Source: JANOAR01 sp031411235 (lineage in GTDB: Bacteria; Verrucomicrobiota; Verrucomicrobiia; Verrucomicrobiales; Verrucomicrobiaceae). Taken from it: 64,000 bases of DNA. Below are positions 16,381 to 23,684 of the stretch, one piece after another (the stretch's first letter is position 1; every line of letters starts with the position of its first letter). The DNA lies in contig JANOAR010000084.1 in NCBI GenBank assembly GCA_031411235.1, forward strand, positions 11,831-75,830. The letters are read 5' to 3'. The position numbers and the translations under genes were made by a program. The notes beneath the pieces are model-generated. The model saw nothing but the letters and a program-made list of their open reading frames with translations, ran no database searches and was not told the DNA's origin.

Positions 16381-18615
16381 ATGAAGCCTCCTATGCGGAA
16401 GGTTTTTCACACATTTTATCAGCGACTCACAGGGGTAGCCCTGGCGGCGTTGTTTTTCCAGGCTCCAGCGTCGGCTCAGCCCGTGGCTCCCGCGCCATCT
16501 GCCGCAGCTCCAACGAGCACGGCAGAGCGGATCAAAGCCGAGGCCGGAAAGCGTTCGATACTGCCGCCGCCGAAGAGCTTTGAACTCACTGCCGAGCAGA
16601 AGGCACGTTTTCAAAGTCTGCTGCCGAAGGCCTATGCAAAGCTGAGCCAGCGAGCCGCCTTCCACGTCGTGGCCATTGGCGATGACATTATTGAAATGCA
16701 GGGGCCAGGGGCCGAGGCGGGGGATTTGTTGAAGGCATATCCCGCGCAGTTTTTGACCTCGCTTACCGAGCAGTTCTTCTACACCGGGGGTGTCCGTTTG
16801 ATCCGCCCGCCCAAGGGCAAACCTGCCAAGGCCACCATCATGATGGGGCCAGAGATCACACTGCGCAGCCTGGGACGGCCCGGCAAGACGATGCAAAACG
16901 CGATGCAGTCGCTGACGACGTATGGCTTTGAGTCGCAGCCCGATCTTGTGATCGTGTGCTTTGGCATGAGCGATGCGCATCTGGGGCTGGAACTGGGTGC
17001 TTATGCACGAGCCGCGCAGGAGGTCATCGACACGGTGCGTTCGCGTGGCAGCGAGATGATCTTGCTCGGTTCTACCTTGCCTGCGGATGAACCCGTGGAG
17101 CGGGGCATGGGCAAGCTACGTGCCTACACCGATATGCTGCGCGATCTGGCCGCCGAGAATAAGCTGCCGTTTGCCGACCTCGGCGATCTGGCCGCACTGG
17201 TGAAGCTGCAACCGACGGTGACCGAGCCTGCAAAGGTGCTGGAGTCGGTGAAGGAAACCTACCGGCATTACTTCAACTGGGAGACTGGTGTGGACTTTGT
17301 GCATCCTCGGGCAGACCTACACGAGCGCCTGGGCAACCACATCATGGAGACGTTGATCAATGGTACGAAACCCATGCCGTGGCAGTTGTCGAAGGGGGTA
17401 GCCACGCTCGATTCTGCGGAGCAATTGACGCTGAGTTATGAGGTGGAAAATGCCAGTGCTGGGCCGCTGACGGTCAGCGTCCAACCCCTGCCAACGCCTC
17501 GTTGGCTGGCGAAAGATGGAGCACAGGTGATTGAGTTGAAGGCCGGGAAAAAGCAGGCTGTGAAGGTGATTTACGCAAGGGCGGCAGAGCCAGCGGTGCT
17601 CAAGCATGCGACCTTCTCCAGCCACGAGCCGCTGTTGCGCCTGCCCGTGCTCGTCGCGGCTGCGGGCATGGTGCGTATCGAGGATATACGCGCTGAACTG
17701 CGCCCCATCGCAGTGGTTTGGAAGATGGACTCACAGTACAATGTGGAAGGCCAGTTCATGCTGGACAACTTGTTGGTCAACACGAGTGGCACAGCGCTGA
17801 AAGGCATCGAATGGACAGCCGAATGGAATAACCAAAAGCTAACGGGCAAACTGGATGTGGCCGCTGGAAGTCGCGAGGCCTTGGCTTTGAAGTTTGATCT
17901 GCCCAAGGGTGATGGACGTCGCGAAGCCTCGCCTCTGGCGCTCGCCATCACGGTGAATGGCACGGTGCTGCGCTGGGAGCGCTTCATCGAAGTGCAGCGG
18001 AATATGGGTCTGCGCGACAATGTGGATCTGCGCCATGATGGTAAGCAGGGCACCATCCGAATGCGCGCTGATGCGGATGCCAACACGCTCTTTTTGACCT
18101 ATGACTTCGCAGGCGTCGAACTGGCCAATGATGCGCAAGGCATAGCGATGCGCATGGCCTTGAATCTCGACGCGCGATCCTTTGGCAAGCGCCTGGGCTT
18201 CGGCGTCACAGAGGCGTTGCAAATCCAGTGTGGAGCCGAGGATGGCGTCGGCGTCACGGGCAACATTGCGCCCTGGGCCTTTGGCACGGGCTACGGCATG
18301 GGCTTCGATGACGCGGCGATCAAGTGCCAACTCAGCAGCAGCGGCAATGGCGTGCGCCGCTTCACGGTGACGGTGCCACGCAGCTATCTTTACTTGCACG
18401 AATGGGCGCTGGGCAATGGCAACAGCGAGCTGGGTATCGGCGTCACGATGAATCTCTGGCAAGCACCGCACGCTGGCCAAACAGTGGGTGGCTACGCGGC
18501 TGATATGGCCTTTTCGCTAACGCAAAATGGACGCCTACCCGATGACGCTGAAGGCCTCGCGGTGCTGGAGCTATCGGACAAGCCGACGCGACGCTGGACG
18601 GTGGTGGTGTGGTGA
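16381..18615 (+). CDS. Exported SGNH-fold protein with altered catalytic Ser; C-terminal CBM9-like region
   Basis: The 744-residue protein has a signal peptide (hydrophobic run at about 16-32, AQA-type end) and a Pro/Ala linker. The SGNH-like domain spans about 93-330: block I reads AIGDDIIE (G100-D101-D102) where GDSL enzymes have Gly-Asp-Ser, block III reads CFGMSD (GxND position, 196-199) and block V reads DFVH (D305, H308). The nucleophile position is thus Asp rather than Ser, and activity is doubtful. Middle beta-rich segments follow, and the last about 190 residues resemble a CBM9-like sugar-binding sandwich (ANTLFLTYDF; SYLYLHEWALGN). It stands alone between divergent and convergent neighbours. 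Function is unknown; an extracellular carbohydrate role is a guess. Confidence 0.65.
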   Translation: MKPPMRKVFHTFYQRLTGVALAALFFQAPASAQPVAPAPSAAAPTSTAERIKAEAGKRSILPPPKSFELTAEQKARFQSLLPKAYAKLSQRAAFHVVAIGDDIIEMQGPGAEAGDLLKAYPAQFLTSLTEQFFYTGGVRLIRPPKGKPAKATIMMGPEITLRSLGRPGKTMQNAMQSLTTYGFESQPDLVIVCFGMSDAHLGLELGAYARAAQEVIDTVRSRGSEMILLGSTLPADEPVERGMGKLRAYTDMLRDLAAENKLPFADLGDLAALVKLQPTVTEPAKVLESVKETYRHYFNWETGVDFVHPRADLHERLGNHIMETLINGTKPMPWQLSKGVATLDSAEQLTLSYEVENASAGPLTVSVQPLPTPRWLAKDGAQVIELKAGKKQAVKVIYARAAEPAVLKHATFSSHEPLLRLPVLVAAAGMVRIEDIRAELRPIAVVWKMDSQYNVEGQFMLDNLLVNTSGTALKGIEWTAEWNNQKLTGKLDVAAGSREALALKFDLPKGDGRREASPLALAITVNGTVLRWERFIEVQRNMGLRDNVDLRHDGKQGTIRMRADADANTLFLTYDFAGVELANDAQGIAMRMALNLDARSFGKRLGFGVTEALQIQCGAEDGVGVTGNIAPWAFGTGYGMGFDDAAIKCQLSSSGNGVRRFTVTVPRSYLYLHEWALGNGNSELGIGVTMNLWQAPHAGQTVGGYAADMAFSLTQNGRLPDDAEGLAVLELSDKPTRRWTVVVW

Positions 18616-18677
18616 AGTTTTGAAGCCCGAGCGCCGATTGAACCCCGCGCTAGTATATCGGCTATCACGACGCTCGT

Positions 18678-21452
18678 TTAGAAGTTCATCTGGCCACCGA
18701 GGTTGGCTTCCCAGACGCCGCTGCCAGTATTGGCTCCTTGGCCGTTGCTGTCATAGCGGAGTTCGGCGTAGAACATGGTGTTTTCGCTGAGGTAGTATTC
18801 AAAGCCAGTGGCGGCGATCCAGGCGGGGGTGTCGTCGTCGAAGGAGTAGTAGGCTCCGGCTTGGATGAAGCCGCTCCAAGTTTCGCCGAAGTGTTTGCGG
18901 AATTTCAGGTCGAAGCCGTGGCGGTTGGTCTGGGGGTCGGCGAGAGTGGCGAAGACTTCGCGACCAAAGTCGGCGGGGCTGGCGCGGCGAAGTTCTTCAT
19001 TGGCTCCGACGGCTTTGCGGACTTGTTCTCTGGGGTTGAGTTCAGCTTGGCGTATTTGGTCGCGGACGCTGGCGGGGAGGCTGGTGACGGAGTTGAATCG
19101 ACGGTATTCGCCAAAGTAACCAAGGGAGATTTCGGGGCGCTGGCGGGTTTCGGTTTGGATGATGTAGTCGATGTCGGCGTTGATGCTGAAGCCTTGGCCG
19201 AGCTTGCTGCCGCCGACGCGAGTCCAGTTATAGCTGGCGTCGAGGTTGGCGATGATGCGTTCGTTGAGGGGGCCACCGATGTGGAAGTAGGCTTTGTCTT
19301 CGCGGCCATCAAGGGCTTGGAGGGAGAGCGAGTCGGTGGCGCGTCCGTTGCCGCTGAAGCCGAGCGACCAACTGAGGGTTTGGTAGCCTTGTTGACCAAC
19401 TTCGAGGCCGTAGAGGGCTCCTGAGCCGCTGGCTCCGAGGCTGGCTTCGACGTAGTAGCCGTCGCGGAAGCGGCGAGTGGCGGTGATGCCACCCTCGAAG
19501 CGGGCTTCGCTACGTTCGCCAAAGAGGCTGTCGGCGGCGAGGTTGCTAAAGTCGCTGCGGGTGAAGGCTCCGAAGCGCCAGTCGTTGTGCCAGGAGGTGG
19601 CGAAGGTGCCCTGGGTGCTGATGAGGGTGCCTTCTTCTTCCTTGGTGGCGGCTATGTCGAAGGTGCTGGTGCGGCGGATGAGGGGGGAGAGTGCGCGGCG
19701 CTGCCAGATGGCTTCAAAGTGGTCGTCTGCAGAGTAGCCGGGAGTGGTGATGACTTCACCGAAGGCGGCGTATCCGCCTGCGAGGTCGCCGCTCTGGGCG
19801 AGCGAGGCGGCGAGCGAGCCTTGGCCGGGGAAGGGCTGGGCGGGGAAGAGAGGTTTTAGGGCGAGTAGTTCGTCGCGGGCTTGTTTGGCATGTTGATAGG
19901 CGAGGAGGATTTCCGCCTGGAAGATGCGGACGTCGAGGCGGGTAGGGCCGATGCGAGCGAGTTCGTCGGCGATGTTCCGGGCGTAGCCTCGGTCAGCGTT
20001 TTGCATGTGTCGGTAGCCTTCTTCAAGTAGTTCGGCGACTCTGACGTCTTGGAGTTTTTGCTCGCCTGAGAGGCGCATCTCTTCGTCATAGCGGCGGTCG
20101 TTGATGATTTCGTAGGTGGCGGCGCGGGCGTTGCGGAATTCTTTGCGTTCGAGGTAAACGTCGATGAGGGCGTCTTGCTGGCTGAAGGGGAGGCCAGCGG
20201 CGTTGTCGATGGCTTTTTGGGTGAAGAGGAGGGCGAGGGCTTGGTCGGACTGGCCTTGTTTGGCGAGGTAGATGGCTTTGTAGCCGAGGACGTCGCGGTG
20301 GGTTTTGTAGTTGGTTTCGAGGTTGCCGAGGATGGTGGTGGCGGCGCTGGTGTCGGAGCGATTGAGAGCGGCCATGCCTGTTTCGATTTCGCGGCCTACT
20401 TGGATTTCGAGGATCATGGTCTCGGCTTCAAGTTTGTTGGCTTGGTCATAGCCTGGAGTGGCATGAATTTCGCGGAAGGTGGTGATGGCCTGATCGTATT
20501 TTTTGGCTCCGTAGTAGGCATAGGCGAGGGTGGGAAGGTAGGGCCAGGGGTGCGTGTCGTTGGTGCTACGGAGGCTCTGGATAAAGGCGATGGCGTCGTC
20601 GTAGCGACGAGCGCGGTCGAGGGCTTCGATGCGGAAGTTGATGACCTCATAATTTTGCGGCATTTCGCTGTGAAGAGCGGCAGCTCCGGCGATGAGGGCG
20701 TTCATGTCGCTGCCTGCGTTGTGGCGGATGCTGGCGATGCGTTTTTTGATGCTGAGATCAGGGAGGGCTTGCTGGGCTTCTTGGCGAATGTCGGCGGGGT
20801 AGCGCTGGTCTTTGATGACGGCGTTGTAGGCGGTTTCGGCTTTGTCGAAAATTTCGGCTTCGGCGTAGGCGTAGGCGAGGTCGTCGAGGTATTCGAACCA
20901 GTCGTCCGGCTTGTTATACTGGTTTGCGCGGAGTTTTTCGAGCAGGGCGACGGCTTCAGGGGCGCGGGAGTCGATGCAGAGGGCGGCTGCCTGGACGGCG
21001 ATGGATTCAGCGTCTTCAACCTTTTCGCCTGCCATGACTTTGGCAGCGAGGGCGTCGAGGTAGCCGACGCGGCGAAGTTCTTCCTTGGGATTGACGAGTT
21101 CGCGAGCGGCGAGGGCGCGGGCATTGGTGGGGTCGCGCTGAAGGATGGCTCCGATGAGGGCGTCCATCATGGAGGTGTTATCCTTTTTCTCATAGACTTG
21201 GAGGAGGATGAGGAGCCGCTCTAGGGGCATGGTGCGGAGGTTGGCGAGTACTTTGCGCTCGTCGGTGGTGAAGGGAGTGGCCTTCATCACTTCTTGGTCG
21301 CTGGACTCGGCCGGGGCAGTGGCTCGGGCGCTGGTGGCGGGAGATTTAGCGGCGTTGACGGCAGGCGCAGGAGATGGAGCGGCGGCTCGTAGGCTGGTGA
21401 AACCGAGAGCGAGGAGGAGAATGAAGACGAGGGGGAGGCTGCTATTTTTCAT
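18678..21452 (-). CDS. pelB: TPR plus outer-membrane beta-barrel protein, PelB C-terminal half-like
   Basis: The 924-residue protein has a signal peptide (MKNSSLPLVFILLLALGFTSLRA), about 530 residues of TPR-type helical repeats, then from about 575 a string of amphipathic strands ending in Phe (WEANLGGQMNF), the usual end of an outer-membrane barrel. The barrel part resembles the C-terminal export pore of PelB/PgaA/NfrA proteins. It starts 24 bases after the stop of the TPR protein at 21477-23684, which follows pelA. I infer it is the barrel half of a PelB split into two polypeptides, exporting the exopolysaccharide. PgaA-like or NfrA-like is the alternative reading. It ends facing the SGNH gene. 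Confidence 0.72.
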   Translation of the reverse strand: MKNSSLPLVFILLLALGFTSLRAAAPSPAPAVNAAKSPATSARATAPAESSDQEVMKATPFTTDERKVLANLRTMPLERLLILLQVYEKKDNTSMMDALIGAILQRDPTNARALAARELVNPKEELRRVGYLDALAAKVMAGEKVEDAESIAVQAAALCIDSRAPEAVALLEKLRANQYNKPDDWFEYLDDLAYAYAEAEIFDKAETAYNAVIKDQRYPADIRQEAQQALPDLSIKKRIASIRHNAGSDMNALIAGAAALHSEMPQNYEVINFRIEALDRARRYDDAIAFIQSLRSTNDTHPWPYLPTLAYAYYGAKKYDQAITTFREIHATPGYDQANKLEAETMILEIQVGREIETGMAALNRSDTSAATTILGNLETNYKTHRDVLGYKAIYLAKQGQSDQALALLFTQKAIDNAAGLPFSQQDALIDVYLERKEFRNARAATYEIINDRRYDEEMRLSGEQKLQDVRVAELLEEGYRHMQNADRGYARNIADELARIGPTRLDVRIFQAEILLAYQHAKQARDELLALKPLFPAQPFPGQGSLAASLAQSGDLAGGYAAFGEVITTPGYSADDHFEAIWQRRALSPLIRRTSTFDIAATKEEEGTLISTQGTFATSWHNDWRFGAFTRSDFSNLAADSLFGERSEARFEGGITATRRFRDGYYVEASLGASGSGALYGLEVGQQGYQTLSWSLGFSGNGRATDSLSLQALDGREDKAYFHIGGPLNERIIANLDASYNWTRVGGSKLGQGFSINADIDYIIQTETRQRPEISLGYFGEYRRFNSVTSLPASVRDQIRQAELNPREQVRKAVGANEELRRASPADFGREVFATLADPQTNRHGFDLKFRKHFGETWSGFIQAGAYYSFDDDTPAWIAATGFEYYLSENTMFYAELRYDSNGQGANTGSGVWEANLGGQMNF

Positions 21453-21476
21453 GGCTCGGGAGGCAGAGTGGCGGGA

Positions 21477-23684
21477 CTAGGGCTTGGAGATGGAAAAGAG
21501 ATCCGGCTTGGTGGCGGTGTCGGGGACGTAGGCGGTGTCGGGGAGATCGCTGGTGAGGAGGACGAGGGACTGAGTGTAAGCATTTTGGGCGTCGTCTTCG
21601 CGGCCCAGTTCTTCATAGATTTCGCCGAGGAAGAGCCATTCGGTAGGGAGGGCTCGAGTGTTGTTGTCGAGGTGGCTGGTGAGGAGGCGGATGGATTCGC
21701 TGAGTTCGCCCATCTGGTAGCGGGCTTCAGCTAGGAGAGGGAGGTAGGGAGCGATTTCTGGGACGGTGGCGAAGAGGCGGGCACTGCGTTCGTGGTCGCC
21801 ACAGAGGTGGGTGAGGACGCCGAGGTCGAGGCGGGTGACGGGGGGGAAGTCGAAGCGTTTTTCGACGTCTTGGCCGACGAAGGCGAGAAGACCTTGCTGG
21901 TCGGGGACGACGGTGCCGAGGCTGAGGATGAGGGAGGTGCCGTCGAAGCTGGACTTGATGCAGTCGTGGTGGAGGAGGGCGTAGGCTTGATCGGTGCTGT
22001 CGCTGAGGAGCCAGAGGTTAGCTGCGGCGACGCGCAGGGCGGGGCTGGTTGGGAGCTGGGCGATGGCTTGTTCGATGAGCTGGATGCCGGGCTGGGCGTC
22101 GGGGAGGTAGGTGGTGGTTTCGGCGAGGTCGAGGTAGGGTTCGACCATGGGCGTTTTGTTTTTGTGGATGGCGAGGGCTTGGGCTTTGAAGAGTTCTTGA
22201 TGTTGGTCGAGGGATTCGGCGAGGAGGGCGTAGTTTTCCAGGGTGGTGGGGTCGTGGTCTTCCTCCCGCAGGCTGGCGTAGAGCTTGAGAGCTAGGTCAT
22301 ACTGGGCGGAGCGGATGTAGCCCTCGGCGAGCTTTTTGACGGCGGGGATGTTGGTGGGGGTGCGCTTGACGGTTTCGGCAAAGGCGGCGGTGGAGGCTTC
22401 TTCTTCGCCCATGTCCATGAGAAGGCTGGCGTAGTCATAGCGGGCTTCGCTGTCGTCGGGATGAGCCGCGATCCAGGCTTCGAAGAGGGGGCGAGAGTTT
22501 TTGTCGTCGCCGAGGTTGGCTAGGAGTCCTGCGAGTCGGAGCTGGAGCTGGGGACGCTGGGGGATGGGGCCGAGGGCGGTGAGGAGGTCGGCGGTTTCTT
22601 CGCCTCGGCCAAGGAAGTCACTGAGAGCCAGACTGCGGTCGAGGGAGTAGAGGTCGCCTGTGGCAGCGAGGCGGGTGTGCTGGGTGAAGGCGTCGTCGAA
22701 GGTGGAATCCCAGTCGTAAAATTTAGCCAACATGCTGGCCCAATGCTGGTAGGAGGTGAGTTGTTCGGGGTTGCGGCGGCGCAGATCGCAGAGGGCGGCA
22801 AGGCTGAGCTGGGACTCGGGCTGTGCTTTGACATAACGAGCGAGCCAGGGGGTGACGTGGTCGATGCGATTGGCCTGCGTGGCGTAGTCGAGGGCTTGCT
22901 CCATGAGGTCGGTGGAGGGGGCTTGCTCGGCGGGAAGGCGCTGGCAGATGTCGAGGACGATGTCGAGCGCTTGGCTGGGGTTGCCGCCTTCGAGGGCGAG
23001 TGTGGCAGCGAGTTGGCCGAGGGTCTGGGAGTCTTGCTTGGCGAGGGTGGTGGCGCGGGGCTTGAGCCAGAGGTTGAGGCGGGTGGCTCCAAGGGCGGGT
23101 TGGTTGCTCCAGCGATAGGCTTGGGCCATGTCGGTGGCGGTGGCGAGGGTGGAGTCGGGGAGCTGGCTGGCGCGGTCGAGGATGATCGCGGCGAGATCGG
23201 CCTGGGAGCGGGCGAGGGCGTTCTTGGCGAGGACGTCGGCGATTTCGATAAGCTGCTGCCCACGCATGATGCTGGCGTTGGCACTGATGATTTCCCAGGC
23301 TTGCTTGGGCTGGACAACGTCGATGTATCGGATGGCGGCGAGGGTGACGGCGTGGGTAAACTTGTCGTAGGAGACGGGGTGCGTGTTGGAGAAGATGGCC
23401 TGCAATTGCTCGCGAGGGGTGAGGCGTAGGAGGCGGGAGAGAGCCTCTAGCTGGGGGGCGCTCATGGAGTCGAGCCCAGTGGTGTCGAGTTCGCCGATGG
23501 TGCCAAGTTGGGCCTTGAGGAGGTCAGCGATACGCTCGTACTGGCGGTCGAGCATGAGTCGCTGAACGAGTTCCGATTGGTCGGGCACAAGCCAATAGGA
23601 AGCTCCCACGCTGGCGAGGAGTGTGGCTACAAGGGCGCGAACAGGGAGGACGCGAGGGGTGGGTTTTTCACTGTAAGACAGCAT
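21477..23684 (-). CDS. pelB: Membrane-anchored TPR protein, PelB N-terminal half-like
   Basis: I place the start at 23684 (MLSYSEKPTPRVLPVRALV), overlapping the last 17 bases of pelA and suggesting translational coupling; the open frame extends further up but only inside pelA. The 735-residue protein has one N-terminal membrane helix (ALVATLLASVGASYWLV), as in P. aeruginosa PelB, followed by TPR-like helical pairs to the end (RLRLTPREQLQ, DSEARYDYASLLMDMGEEE, WLFLGEIYEELGREDDAQNAY). No beta barrel is present; the next gene supplies one. In PelB the periplasmic TPR region is thought to scaffold PelA and guide the polymer. Confidence in the TPR fold is high, in the PelB identity moderate and based on context. 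Confidence 0.72.
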   Translation of the reverse strand: MLSYSEKPTPRVLPVRALVATLLASVGASYWLVPDQSELVQRLMLDRQYERIADLLKAQLGTIGELDTTGLDSMSAPQLEALSRLLRLTPREQLQAIFSNTHPVSYDKFTHAVTLAAIRYIDVVQPKQAWEIISANASIMRGQQLIEIADVLAKNALARSQADLAAIILDRASQLPDSTLATATDMAQAYRWSNQPALGATRLNLWLKPRATTLAKQDSQTLGQLAATLALEGGNPSQALDIVLDICQRLPAEQAPSTDLMEQALDYATQANRIDHVTPWLARYVKAQPESQLSLAALCDLRRRNPEQLTSYQHWASMLAKFYDWDSTFDDAFTQHTRLAATGDLYSLDRSLALSDFLGRGEETADLLTALGPIPQRPQLQLRLAGLLANLGDDKNSRPLFEAWIAAHPDDSEARYDYASLLMDMGEEEASTAAFAETVKRTPTNIPAVKKLAEGYIRSAQYDLALKLYASLREEDHDPTTLENYALLAESLDQHQELFKAQALAIHKNKTPMVEPYLDLAETTTYLPDAQPGIQLIEQAIAQLPTSPALRVAAANLWLLSDSTDQAYALLHHDCIKSSFDGTSLILSLGTVVPDQQGLLAFVGQDVEKRFDFPPVTRLDLGVLTHLCGDHERSARLFATVPEIAPYLPLLAEARYQMGELSESIRLLTSHLDNNTRALPTEWLFLGEIYEELGREDDAQNAYTQSLVLLTSDLPDTAYVPDTATKPDLFSISKP

